The notes beneath the pieces are model-generated. The model was not told the origin of the DNA, searched no databases, and saw only the letters and a program-made list of their open reading frames with translations. From Providencia alcalifaciens (GTDB taxonomy: Bacteria; Pseudomonadota; Gammaproteobacteria; Enterobacterales; Enterobacteriaceae): a DNA stretch of 64,000 nt. The position numbers and the translations under genes are program-made. The stretch lies in the NCBI RefSeq assembly GCF_915403165.1, contig NZ_OU659204.1, positions 496,001-560,000 of the forward strand, in the 5' to 3' direction. Shown here one piece after another: positions 54,219 to 62,303 of the stretch; the first letter of the stretch is position 1; every line of letters begins with the position of its first letter.

Positions 54219-55130
54219 ATGCGTCTTATTACTTACCGTTCAGATGTTACCGCAGCAGCACGTTTAGGGGCGATTGTTAACGAGCAAGTCGTGGATTTGG
54301 CGAGACTAGCGGAAGAGAATGGCCAATATCTCCCTGATAATATGTTGGAATTTATTGATTTAGGCCCTCAAGGGATCCGTGCAGGTACTGAATTATTAAA
54401 CGCACATAAAGGGCAGTTTCCTGCGGGAACTGCATGGCCAGTACAAAACGTAAAAATTTTAGCGCCAATTCCGCGCCCAAGAAAAAACATTTTTGGGATT
54501 GGTCTGAACTATGTTGAGCACGTTGCTGAGTCAAGCCGTACTTTGGATACCTCGAAAGAATTACCAAAAGAGCCAGTTATCTTTTCTAAACCACCAACAA
54601 CGGTGATTGGACCGGGTGATGCGATTGAACATAACAGCCAAATTACTCAGCAATTAGATTGGGAAGTGGAGTTGGCAGTGATTATGGGGACGCGTGCTAA
54701 AGGGGTTTCTGAAGCAGACGCACTGAATTATGTGTTCGGTTATAGCTTAATGATCGATATGAGTGCGCGTGATTGCCGCCGTGCGGGTCAATGGATCTAC
54801 TCAAAAGGGCAGGATACCTACGCACCATTCGGCCCTTGTATTGTGACTGCCGATGAAATTCCTGATCCTCACTCACTAAACTTAAGTTTGAAAGTTAACG
54901 GCGTAATCAAGCAAGACTCCAATACGCGCCACATGCTGTTCAATGTGAATGCGTTGATTGCTGATATCAGCAAAGGCATTACGTTGGAGCCGGGGGATAT
55001 TATCGCGACGGGCACACCTGAAGGGGTTGGTGCGGGTCGTTCTCCACAAGAGTGGGTATGGCCGGGTGATGTAATTGAAGCTTATGTCGAAAAAATCGGT
55101 GAGTTACGTCATCCAGTGGTTGCGGTATAA
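54219..55130 (+). CDS. Fumarylacetoacetate hydrolase-family C-C hydrolase
   Basis: A 303-residue FAH-family protein with the metal site LDWEVELAVIMG (Glu149, Glu151) and Asp180. It should hydrolyse the acylpyruvate from ring cleavage to pyruvate plus a C4 acid: fumarate or maleate from fumaryl-/maleylpyruvate, or maleamate from maleamylpyruvate. No maleylpyruvate isomerase is encoded in the block, which favours direct use of the cis product. CAAGGAG precedes the ATG. The 93-bp gap in front holds a GGTCTGAGACC palindrome. Confidence 0.82.
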   Translation: MRLITYRSDVTAAARLGAIVNEQVVDLARLAEENGQYLPDNMLEFIDLGPQGIRAGTELLNAHKGQFPAGTAWPVQNVKILAPIPRPRKNIFGIGLNYVEHVAESSRTLDTSKELPKEPVIFSKPPTTVIGPGDAIEHNSQITQQLDWEVELAVIMGTRAKGVSEADALNYVFGYSLMIDMSARDCRRAGQWIYSKGQDTYAPFGPCIVTADEIPDPHSLNLSLKVNGVIKQDSNTRHMLFNVNALIADISKGITLEPGDIIATGTPEGVGAGRSPQEWVWPGDVIEAYVEKIGELRHPVVAV

Positions 55131-55148
55131 CCCAAGGGAGATAGCAGC

Positions 55149-56180
55149 ATGTTGAATCTACCTCAATTTAAGGCGGCGGCAGTACAGGCCGCCCCTGTAT
55201 TCCTCGATACCGATGCGACTGTTGATAAAGTGTGTCGGTTGATTGAAGAAGCGGCTGATAATGGTGCCAAATTAGTGGCATTTCCTGAAGTGTTTGTTTC
55301 TGGCTATCCATATTGGAGCTGGGTGATGAATCCGATTGATGGCAGCCCTTGGTTTGAAAAACTGTGCAAATCTGCCATTGAAGTTCCGGGGCCTGAAATT
55401 AAACGAATCGCCCAAGCCGCTGCTCGCCACCATATCAACGTAGTTGTGGGTGTGAATGAGCGTAATCCGAATGGCATCGCTACGCTGTACAACACCTTAG
55501 TGACGATTTCTGATGAAGGTAAAATTTTAGGGCGTCACCGTAAATTAGTCCCAACGTGGGCTGAAAAATTGACGTGGGCAAATGGGGATGCCTCCTCGCT
55601 GAAAGTTCACCAAACCAGTATTGGTCCATTAGGGGCATTGGCATGCGGCGAAAATACCAATACGCTGGCGCGTTTCTCGTTATTGGCTCAAGGTGAATTG
55701 GTCCATATTGCCAGTTATATTGCACTGCCAGTGGCACCAAAAGACTATGACATGGCGGATGCGATTCGTTTACGTGCTTCAGCCCACTGTTTTGAAGGCA
55801 AAGTATTTACCATCATTTCATGTTCAACAGTCTCTGAAGAAATCGTTGAGGCTATGGCTGCGTCGCATCCCGAATCCCGTGAGTTGCTAGCGCGTCCAAA
55901 TAGCGCGTTTTCCGGCATTATCGGCCCCGATGGTCGAGTGATTGGGGAACCATTGATTGATAAAGAAGGCATTGTTTATGGTGAAATCGACTTGAATCGC
56001 TGTATTCAACCTCGCCAGATGCACGACATTACAGGGCATTATAATCGCTTTGATATCTTTGATTTACAGGTTAATCGTCGCCCATTAACGGCAGCTCGTT
56101 TCCATCATGGTGGACAAGATGTCGATGAACTTAATCAGTTTGCTGAATCGGATGACCCTTCAGTGGAGAAAGGACTATGA
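55149..56180 (+). CDS. Nitrilase-superfamily hydrolase
   Basis: A 343-residue carbon-nitrogen hydrolase with the full triad: Glu47 (FPEVFVSGYP), Lys132 (HRKLVPTW) and Cys166 (LACGENTN). Typical nitrilases have CWE; here Gly follows the Cys, a variant seen in part of the family. The database label would be nitrilase, but between an acylpyruvate hydrolase and a maleate isomerase an amidase role on maleamate (to maleate and ammonia) is attractive. The known maleamate amidase NicF belongs to a different family, so this would be a new solution. Its stop overlaps the next start (ATGA). Confidence 0.75.
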   Translation: MLNLPQFKAAAVQAAPVFLDTDATVDKVCRLIEEAADNGAKLVAFPEVFVSGYPYWSWVMNPIDGSPWFEKLCKSAIEVPGPEIKRIAQAAARHHINVVVGVNERNPNGIATLYNTLVTISDEGKILGRHRKLVPTWAEKLTWANGDASSLKVHQTSIGPLGALACGENTNTLARFSLLAQGELVHIASYIALPVAPKDYDMADAIRLRASAHCFEGKVFTIISCSTVSEEIVEAMAASHPESRELLARPNSAFSGIIGPDGRVIGEPLIDKEGIVYGEIDLNRCIQPRQMHDITGHYNRFDIFDLQVNRRPLTAARFHHGGQDVDELNQFAESDDPSVEKGL

Positions 56181-56932
56181 GCTTAGCGCGTACTTTTCGT
56201 ATTGGGCAGATTGTGCCTTCATCAAATACCACGATGGAAACTGAAATTCCGGCCATATTACGTGCCCGAGAAGCGATGTTTGCAGAACGTTTTACATTTC
56301 ATTCTAGCCGTATGCGTATGCAGAAAGTGACTAAGGATGAGCTTGCTAAAATGGACTCAGACAGTGACCGCTGCGCGATTGAACTGTCAGACGCCGACGT
56401 CGATGTATTAGGATATGCTTGCTTGGTTGCCATTATGAGCATGGGGAAGGGCTATCACCGTGTTTCGCAAAAGCGCCTTCATCAATGCACCATCGATAAT
56501 GGGCATCCAGCACCGGTTGTCACCAGTGCAGGAGCGTTAGTCGAAGGGTTACATGCCATTGGCGCGAAAAAAGTGTCGATTTTGACGCCGTATATGAAGC
56601 CATTAACGCAAATGGTTATCGACTATATTGAACATGAAGGCATTGAAGTGGTGGATAGCATTTCATTGGAGATCCCCGATAACCTCGAAGTGGGGAGACA
56701 AAACCCATTAGCACCAGTGGAAATCACCAAAAAGCTAAATACCAATGTGGATGCGATTGTGGCATCGGCTTGTGTGCAAATGCCGTCATTACCGTCGATT
56801 CAACTTATCGAAGATAGAGTGGGCTTGCCAGTATTGTCTTCGTCTGTGGCAACAACTTACATGATGCTAAAAAAATTGGGGCTAGATACGCGAGTGGATG
56901 GTTTTGGCTCACTACTTAGCGGAAGATTTTAG
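56177..56932 (+). CDS. Maleate cis-trans isomerase (Asp/Glu racemase superfamily)
   Basis: A 251-residue protein with the two catalytic Cys of maleate isomerases: Cys82 in GYACLVAIM and Cys199 in VASACVQMPSL, plus the N-terminal VPSSNTTMETE. It converts maleate to fumarate. The family also has arylmalonate decarboxylases, which keep only one Cys, so maleate isomerase is favoured. Together with the nitrilase-like gene (4-bp overlap) it makes a short route from maleamate to fumarate. Confidence 0.85.
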   Translation: MSLARTFRIGQIVPSSNTTMETEIPAILRAREAMFAERFTFHSSRMRMQKVTKDELAKMDSDSDRCAIELSDADVDVLGYACLVAIMSMGKGYHRVSQKRLHQCTIDNGHPAPVVTSAGALVEGLHAIGAKKVSILTPYMKPLTQMVIDYIEHEGIEVVDSISLEIPDNLEVGRQNPLAPVEITKKLNTNVDAIVASACVQMPSLPSIQLIEDRVGLPVLSSSVATTYMMLKKLGLDTRVDGFGSLLSGRF

Positions 56933-57017
56933 TTAAATTATGTTAAGAGTTCGGTTTCCTTCTGCTACTCTGCTAGCTTCTAATGTTATAAAACCAGAAG
57001 CGAGAAAAGAGGAATTG

Positions 57018-57470
57018 ATGCCTGAATCGAAAGTCTTCGTTGATAATTACCTGCCTGCTCTTTTGGGGCAGGCATGGATGATAGTTTCATCTGAATTTCA
57101 TGCGGTTGTGGAAGCCAATGGGCTATCGGTTTTGGAGTGGCGAGTGCTTTCTACATTAGCCAATAATGGTTCGATGGGGATCACCGAGCTGTCGCAAAAA
57201 ACAGTTAGCAAGCAACCGACAATCACGCGGGTATTACAACGATTGGAACAACAAGGGCATGTGGTCCGTCACAATAACCATACAGGAAGTGACCGCCGCG
57301 TGACACTCGTGAGTGTGACTTCTAGCGGCGTCGAGCTAGTCGAAGGTTTATTGATTGCAGCGGAAGAACACGAAAGGCAGGTTTTAGCGCCCCTCGGTGT
57401 TCGTAAAAGCAAAATGCTCAAGCAAGTTTTACAAGAGTTGATTGATAGACATAGCCCTGAAATCAAATAG
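57018..57470 (+). CDS. MarR-family transcriptional regulator
   Basis: A 150-residue MarR protein from the ATG at 57018 (GAGGAA upstream); a frame from 56940 would add 26 residues without support. The winged helix is visible (MGITELSQKTVSKQPTITRVL; HVVRHNNHTGSDRRVTLVSV). It closes the second catabolic block and may sense an aromatic acid or CoA ester, adding a second layer to the AraC/XylS-type control. Confidence 0.85.
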   Translation: MPESKVFVDNYLPALLGQAWMIVSSEFHAVVEANGLSVLEWRVLSTLANNGSMGITELSQKTVSKQPTITRVLQRLEQQGHVVRHNNHTGSDRRVTLVSVTSSGVELVEGLLIAAEEHERQVLAPLGVRKSKMLKQVLQELIDRHSPEIK

Positions 57471-57732
57471 ATAAGTTGCATTGAAATACTCAGAATTATC
57501 TGTTTTTGATGAGTGATAAGGATTTATAGCAGAAGAACAGATTAAATCCTTATAAAACACGAACATATTGAACGAGAATGTAATGTATTGGAAGTTAAGT
57601 AATATCCTGTAACACAATGATTGATATCGTAGTTTTTGATTTATTTTATTTTTTTATTCAGTAATAAATTGATGCTTTACATTGATTTGATTTATCTATT
57701 TACTGCAAGGTAGATAACTAAGATAAACCATT

Positions 57733-59391
57733 ATGGAGCACTCAATGTCAGTAGTGACACTTGTACTCGTTTTTTTACTTGCAGTCGTCGTGAGCGTATT
57801 TGTTTCTCGACTACTTAAAGACATCATTCCATTGCCAATTATCCAGATAGCGTTAGGGGCAGCCTTATCTTTCTACGGATTTACAGTGGAATTCGAACCG
57901 CATCTTTTTCTATTTTTATTTATACCTCCATTGCTATTTCTTGATGGATGGCGAATTCCCAAAGAGGCATTATTCCAAGAAATTAAGCCAATTATGTCAT
58001 TGGCGATTGGCTTGGTGGTCGTCACCGTTATTGGGATGGGCTTCTTTATCCATTGGCTGATCCCAACGATTTCACTGGCGGTTGCCTTTGCACTGGCGGC
58101 TATCCTTTCTCCAACTGATCCTGTGTCGGTATCCGCAATGACAGTGAATTCGCCACTGCCATCGCGTATGGCGCACATTCTTGAAGGGGAATCTCTACTC
58201 AATGATGCGACGGGCTTAGTGTGCTTTAGCTTTGCGGTTGTGGCTGCGCTGACAGGGGAGTTCTCTCTGACATCTGCTGCGGGGCAATTTGTGCTGGTGG
58301 CATTTGGTGGGATAGTGATTGGTTTATTAGTCGCATGGGCAATCGGCTGGTTAAACCAATTCTTGGTCAAGCGTACGGGTGAAGAGCCTGCTATCCAAAT
58401 TATGATCAGCCTGTTAATGCCTTTTACGGCGTATCTGCTGGCTGAGCATTTACATGTTTCTGGGATCCTTGCTGCCGTTGTTGCGGGTATTGCGATGCAC
58501 TATGAAAAAATCGCAGGGCGTATGCAAGCGGCGACTCGAATGCAAAGTAAGGCAGTTTGGGACACGGTACAGACAGGTTTGAACGGCATGATCTTTATCC
58601 TACTGGGTGAGCAGCTCCCCGGCATGTGGACAAATCTTCCTCAGGTAGCCGAAGCCGCAGGCGCTAGCCATCCTTGGATGTTGTTTGTGTATGTTGCAGT
58701 TATCACCACGGCATTAGGTGCACTGCGTTTTGCTTGGGTATGGATATCAATGACCCTGACAGTTTTCCACAATCGTCGCCGTGGAAAGCAAGCGGATGAA
58801 GTGCGCATTCGCATGATGGCGGTGATGGCAACGGCAGGCGTTCGCGGGGCAATTACGTTAGCAGGTATTTTAACGTTGCCATTCTTAATGCCAGATGGGT
58901 CATTATTCCCTAACCGTGATGTAGCTATCTTCCTCTCGATGGGGGTTATCTTGTGTTCGCTGTTAATTGCCAGCATCGCATTGCCGATATTAACCAAAGG
59001 TTTGGTGCAAGATTTACCTTACGATAACGATGAAATTCGAGCTCGTCTGGCACTAAATGAAGCCGCAATGGCACATATTCGAGAGCTGATGAATCACCCT
59101 TCTGATGATATGGATGAAATTGCGATGCGTACCGAAGTGGGGGCTCAGCTGTTAGAAATCTATGGTCGTCGTTTAGATAATACGGATGAAACAGAGTCGG
59201 ATGTGTTTGATTTACATCGGATGATCGAAATGGAACGTTCGATGTCGGATTCAGCTCTGAAGGCGAAACGTGAAGCGCTATACCAAATGCGTAAAGGGAA
59301 AAACATCAATGAGCGTGTGTATCATCGCTTACGTGATGAGCTTGATTTAAAAGAAGAAACATTAAATCATCATAAGAGTTCAAAACACTAG
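57733..59391 (+). CDS. CPA1-family Na+/H+ antiporter
   Basis: A 552-residue membrane protein with about 12 membrane segments and the CPA1 motifs LFIPPLLFLDGW, ALAAILSPTDPVSV and EGESLLNDATGL, plus a hydrophilic, charged C-terminal tail of about 110 residues. It exchanges cytoplasmic Na+ or K+ for protons. E. coli YjcE belongs to the same family, but the sequence is not close enough for me to give that name. It is monocistronic, convergent with the PIN-domain gene. Confidence 0.85.
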   Translation: MEHSMSVVTLVLVFLLAVVVSVFVSRLLKDIIPLPIIQIALGAALSFYGFTVEFEPHLFLFLFIPPLLFLDGWRIPKEALFQEIKPIMSLAIGLVVVTVIGMGFFIHWLIPTISLAVAFALAAILSPTDPVSVSAMTVNSPLPSRMAHILEGESLLNDATGLVCFSFAVVAALTGEFSLTSAAGQFVLVAFGGIVIGLLVAWAIGWLNQFLVKRTGEEPAIQIMISLLMPFTAYLLAEHLHVSGILAAVVAGIAMHYEKIAGRMQAATRMQSKAVWDTVQTGLNGMIFILLGEQLPGMWTNLPQVAEAAGASHPWMLFVYVAVITTALGALRFAWVWISMTLTVFHNRRRGKQADEVRIRMMAVMATAGVRGAITLAGILTLPFLMPDGSLFPNRDVAIFLSMGVILCSLLIASIALPILTKGLVQDLPYDNDEIRARLALNEAAMAHIRELMNHPSDDMDEIAMRTEVGAQLLEIYGRRLDNTDETESDVFDLHRMIEMERSMSDSALKAKREALYQMRKGKNINERVYHRLRDELDLKEETLNHHKSSKH

Positions 59392-59410
59392 TTTTTGTGA
59401 TTTTTGTATA

Positions 59411-59986
59411 TCAAATCATGCTCTGGTATTTTTCGAGTGCTTTGACTGTCATCGGCAATCCTTGGCGTAACAAGGCGGCAAAGTACTCGTTAATATTTAT
59501 TTCTGGCTTTGTTAAGCTGAGTCGTTGTCGGCGCACAGCGGATAAAGCCAGAGCATGGTTTAAATCAAATAAGTCTGAAATAAACTCATCTGGATGCAAG
59601 GCTTCTATTTCTAATTGATCCATAGATTCTTTTGGAAAATCTTTTAGATTGAGCGTCACAATGATTTTTGCATGGCATTTTATGGCTGCAGCAACAACAT
59701 GCCGGTCATTAAGGTCGGGCAATTCAATACCTTCAATTAATGGTTCATATTGACTGACTCTAGCGTCTGGTAGCGCATTATTCATTAGTGAGGCCGTTCG
59801 GATTAACTGTTTTTGGGCTAAATCAGGACGGTTACTGAGTAGATTCCGCTGCCATTCGTCTTGAATAGTATCGGTCCATTTTGCTTGATACAGGCCTGTA
59901 ATGGCTAGATGCATGAGTAAATCCCGTAAAAGGGATGGATATAAAACACATGCATCTAGTACAACAGGAAAAGGGGAATGGATCAT
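59411..59986 (-). CDS. PIN-domain ribonuclease toxin
   Basis: A 191-residue PIN-domain protein. It starts with VVLDACVLYPS (first catalytic Asp11) and has the later acidic block PDLNDRHVVAAA followed by an LNLKDFP segment. Such proteins are Mg-dependent RNases and usually VapC-like toxins. The start shares one base with the stop of the HTH gene upstream, typical of a toxin-antitoxin pair. Confidence 0.8.
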   Translation of the reverse strand: MIHSPFPVVLDACVLYPSLLRDLLMHLAITGLYQAKWTDTIQDEWQRNLLSNRPDLAQKQLIRTASLMNNALPDARVSQYEPLIEGIELPDLNDRHVVAAAIKCHAKIIVTLNLKDFPKESMDQLEIEALHPDEFISDLFDLNHALALSAVRRQRLSLTKPEININEYFAALLRQGLPMTVKALEKYQSMI

Positions 59987-60447
59987 CAGTAAAGACCAAG
60001 CTCCTGACTTTGGTCTACCAGCGCTTGCATTGCCTGTAAGCTCTCTTTCTCTCGTTGAGCTTTGAATTGCATTAAATCTGCAAAAAGAATACGGCGATGA
60101 CGACCTGTTTTATGAAAAGGAAGTCTACCTTCTTCTAGCAGTTTCACCATATGTGGGCGAGAAACATTAAGAATATTAGCCGCTTCCTGCGTTGTTAGCT
60201 CTGCATGTACGGGAACAACTTGTACTGCATTACCTGCTGCTAGCTCACCCAAAATAGCCATTAACAATGTGAGTGCTGATGTTGGTAACTCAATTTGATG
60301 AATATTGTCATCAGCATCTTTAATGGATATTTGCTGGGTTTCTAACTTAGTGGAGAGATAAGTTGCAAGCTCTCTTTGTCCGCGTACTGCCGCCTCAATC
60401 TCCTTTGGAGCCGGGAGGCTCATACTATTAAGAATTGAGTGTGTCAT
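59986..60447 (-). CDS. Excisionase-type HTH antitoxin
   Basis: A 153-residue protein. Its C-terminal half carries a MerR/excisionase-like helix-turn-helix (LTTQEAANILNVSRPHMVKLL, RHRRILFADLMQF). The N-terminal half is helical. It precedes and overlaps the PIN toxin gene by one base. It may bind the AATAAACGAAA repeats upstream. Confidence 0.8.
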   Translation of the reverse strand: MTHSILNSMSLPAPKEIEAAVRGQRELATYLSTKLETQQISIKDADDNIHQIELPTSALTLLMAILGELAAGNAVQVVPVHAELTTQEAANILNVSRPHMVKLLEEGRLPFHKTGRHRRILFADLMQFKAQREKESLQAMQALVDQSQELGLY

Positions 60448-60524
60448 TGCTATTCCTACTTATAAGGTTAATTGCTATCAATTGCTTAGAAAAAATGTTT
60501 AAAAACCGATCAGAGCATAATCGA

Positions 60525-60551
60525 AATAAACGAAAATCGCAATAAACGAAA
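60525..60551. promoter_or_regulatory. Direct repeats upstream of the PIN toxin-antitoxin operon
   Basis: AATAAACGAAA occurs at 60525-60535 and 60541-60551, 16 bp apart, 78 bp ahead of the antitoxin start. It is a likely operator for the antitoxin. Confidence 0.45.
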
Positions 60552-60587
60552 TGATGCTGGAGGTGAATAAATTATGAGCATCCTGAC

Positions 60588-60615
60588 TTGACTGTAGATA
60601 GATAGCTGATAATGT
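60588..60615 (+). promoter_or_regulatory. Promoter of the leader/SnoaL-like transcript
   Basis: TTGACT (60588-60593), 16 bp, TAATGT (60610-60615). A start near 60622 would place the leader peptide about 22 nt from the RNA 5' end. Confidence 0.5.
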
Positions 60616-60643
60616 AATCTCTAATTATATTCAGGAAAAAATT

Positions 60644-60691
60644 ATGTCACAGCATGTAGCTCACCTCATTATTATGATGACCATCACTTAA
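60644..60691 (+). CDS. 15-residue leader peptide (attenuator candidate)
   Basis: An ATG with AGGA at 7 bases opens a 15-codon frame, MSQHVAHLIIMMTIT, ended by TAA. The peptide has adjacent Ile-Ile and Met-Met pairs. An intrinsic terminator (60716-60741) follows and the SnoaL-like gene starts 36 bp behind that. GGTGGG (60694-60699) could pair with the left terminator arm as an antiterminator, with one G-U pair. This is the layout of translation-controlled attenuation. The regulating signal is unknown. Confidence 0.5.
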   Translation: MSQHVAHLIIMMTIT

Positions 60692-60715
60692 CTGGTGGGA
60701 GTTTGCTGCATCCTC

Positions 60716-60741
60716 AACCCGCCAGATAAGGCGGGTTTTTT
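60716..60741 (+). terminator. Intrinsic terminator within the leader of the SnoaL-like gene
   Basis: AACCCGCC (60716-60723), a six-base loop, GGCGGGTT (60730-60737) and a T-run to 60741. It lies upstream of the gene, not behind one, so it should control read-through. Confidence 0.8.
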
Positions 60742-60777
60742 GTCCTTGTCTGGTTAGCCTTCAACAAGGAGCCCTCT

Positions 60778-61194
60778 ATGAATCTTTTCGTTAATACTCA
60801 AAAGCACACGCAAGAACTTGAAGCTCTAATTGCCAGCGCAGATAGAGCCATCACGGAAGAGAATTTCAGCTATTTAATGGATTTTTATTCTGAGAATGGC
60901 TCGTTAGTGGTGAAAGACGGTTTACATGTCCATGGAAAAGAGAACCTAAAGAAAGCGTTTTCTGCCATCGCTGAATTTTTTAATCACAGCCTGCAAGTAT
61001 CTCAAGGTACGGTGAAAGTTATTTTTGGCGAAGATTGTGCCTTAGTCTTAGCTGAAACAATTCTGAGTGCGCAAATGCAGGACGGTACGCCGTTTAACAC
61101 GGTGCGAGATGCCACCTACGTTTTTAAACTGATCGACGGTAAGTGGCTATGTGTGATTGATAATTCTTATGGAACTTCACTGCTGAAATCCTAA
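60778..61194 (+). CDS. SnoaL/NTF2-like small protein
   Basis: A 138-residue protein with the cone-shaped NTF2-like/SnoaL fold pattern: an N-terminal helix, FSYLMDFYSENGSLVVKDG, a middle helix KKAFSAIAEFF and C-terminal strands ending KLIDGKWLCVIDNSYG. Members may be enzymes, immunity-type or ligand-binding proteins; no active site is evident. AAGGAG precedes the ATG. Expression is probably set by the leader and terminator upstream. Confidence 0.75.
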   Translation: MNLFVNTQKHTQELEALIASADRAITEENFSYLMDFYSENGSLVVKDGLHVHGKENLKKAFSAIAEFFNHSLQVSQGTVKVIFGEDCALVLAETILSAQMQDGTPFNTVRDATYVFKLIDGKWLCVIDNSYGTSLLKS

Positions 61195-61357
61195 GGAAAG
61201 CTTTTGCTCATTCACCTGCTGGTGTCATGAAAAAACAGCAAAATTCAGTTTACGTAATAAATGGTTTTTTATTGTAATTATTAAGCTTTACTGTTGTCTT
61301 TGGAGTTAAGTCTAAGGTTTATACTCGGGACAAGAATAACAGTGGAGGATATTTATT

Positions 61358-61663
61358 ATGTCAATTTTCAGCTGGTTATTTAACCTCGGCAGAAATCGTT
61401 ATGACTCGAAACGCGATAGCCAATATCGAGGTTATTCAGGACATGGCAGCAATTCTAAACATGGCTCTCGAGGTAAACATGGCTCACGAGATAAACAGGG
61501 TTATGGCTCGAAGTATGGCGGGGATTATCAATGTAATGATGGTCAGGGCGAAGACAATTATTTTTCACAGGGACAAAACATCCAAAAGATAAGATGCCGA
61601 CAATGCCAAAGAGCCGTAGACCCGAATGCAAATTTTTGCGGTGAATGTGGAGCATCAACTTAA
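61358..61663 (+). CDS. Small zinc-ribbon protein with a Gly/Ser/Lys-rich linker
   Basis: A 101-residue protein with an N-terminal hydrophobic/aromatic stretch (SIFSWLFNLG), a low-complexity Gly/Ser/Lys/Tyr-rich linker (about 12-70) and a C-terminal zinc ribbon with Cys80, Cys83, Cys94 and Cys97 (CX2CX10CX2C). GGAGG lies upstream. It lies 36 bp before a methyltransferase gene and probably shares its transcript. Function is unknown; binding of RNA or a membrane partner is possible. Confidence 0.65.
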   Translation: MSIFSWLFNLGRNRYDSKRDSQYRGYSGHGSNSKHGSRGKHGSRDKQGYGSKYGGDYQCNDGQGEDNYFSQGQNIQKIRCRQCQRAVDPNANFCGECGAST

Positions 61664-61699
61664 GGAAATAGAAAAGGTATTTCTGATTCAGGAGGAAGC

Positions 61700-62257
61700 A
61701 TGGCGGAATCATTTTTTTCTCATAAGAACCATTACCAGCTCTACGTTAAGAATTTCATTGCATCACCAGCCTCGATGGGAACGGTATTCCCATCCTCTCG
61801 CTGGCTATGTAATACCATGATTGACAATATTGATTGGGCTCAATGTCATCAAATTGCAGAGATTGGTGCAGGTAATGGCGTCATGACTCGCTATATTGTG
61901 AACAAAATTACAGCGCAAACACGTTTAGATCTCTATGAAATTAATCATGATTTTATCGATATTTTAAATCAGATTGATGACCCGAGAGTGGCTGTTAACC
62001 CACGCTCTGCAGAATATTTATTGGGTGATTATGATTTGATTATTTCAGGAATTCCGTTTCTTTCCCTGAATAAAAAAACCAGCATGCGAATATTAAAGCA
62101 GGTACGTCAGAGCCTAATAAAGCATCAGGGTAAATTGGTGTTATTTCAGTATACCCAAAGTTGTGAGCCGCTATTTTCACGTTATTTTTCATTCACGAAA
62201 GAACGTGTGTATCGCAATTTCCCACCCGCTTGGGTGTATACCTGTATACCCAAATAA
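61700..62257 (+). CDS. SAM-dependent methyltransferase (phospholipid N-methyltransferase/KsgA-like)
   Basis: A 185-residue class I methyltransferase. It opens with FIASPASMGTVFPSSRWLC, a pattern shared by PmtA-like phospholipid methyltransferases, then the SAM motif IAEIGAGNGVMTRYI and the SGIPFLSL motif IV variant. Databases often call such proteins rRNA adenine methyltransferase-like. PmtA-type is favoured by the N-terminal motif; substrate is unproven. GGAGGA precedes the ATG. Confidence 0.7.
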   Translation: MAESFFSHKNHYQLYVKNFIASPASMGTVFPSSRWLCNTMIDNIDWAQCHQIAEIGAGNGVMTRYIVNKITAQTRLDLYEINHDFIDILNQIDDPRVAVNPRSAEYLLGDYDLIISGIPFLSLNKKTSMRILKQVRQSLIKHQGKLVLFQYTQSCEPLFSRYFSFTKERVYRNFPPAWVYTCIPK

Positions 62258-62262
62258 CCCAT

Positions 62263-62299
62263 CTTAGGCCAGCGTGATAGAAACTGGCCTAAGACTTTT
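62263..62299. terminator. Bidirectional terminator
   Basis: CTTAGGCCAG (62263-62272) and CTGGCCTAAG (62284-62293) form a perfect 10-bp stem followed by ACTTTTT, between convergent genes. Confidence 0.85.
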
Positions 62300-62303
62300 T
62301 ACG

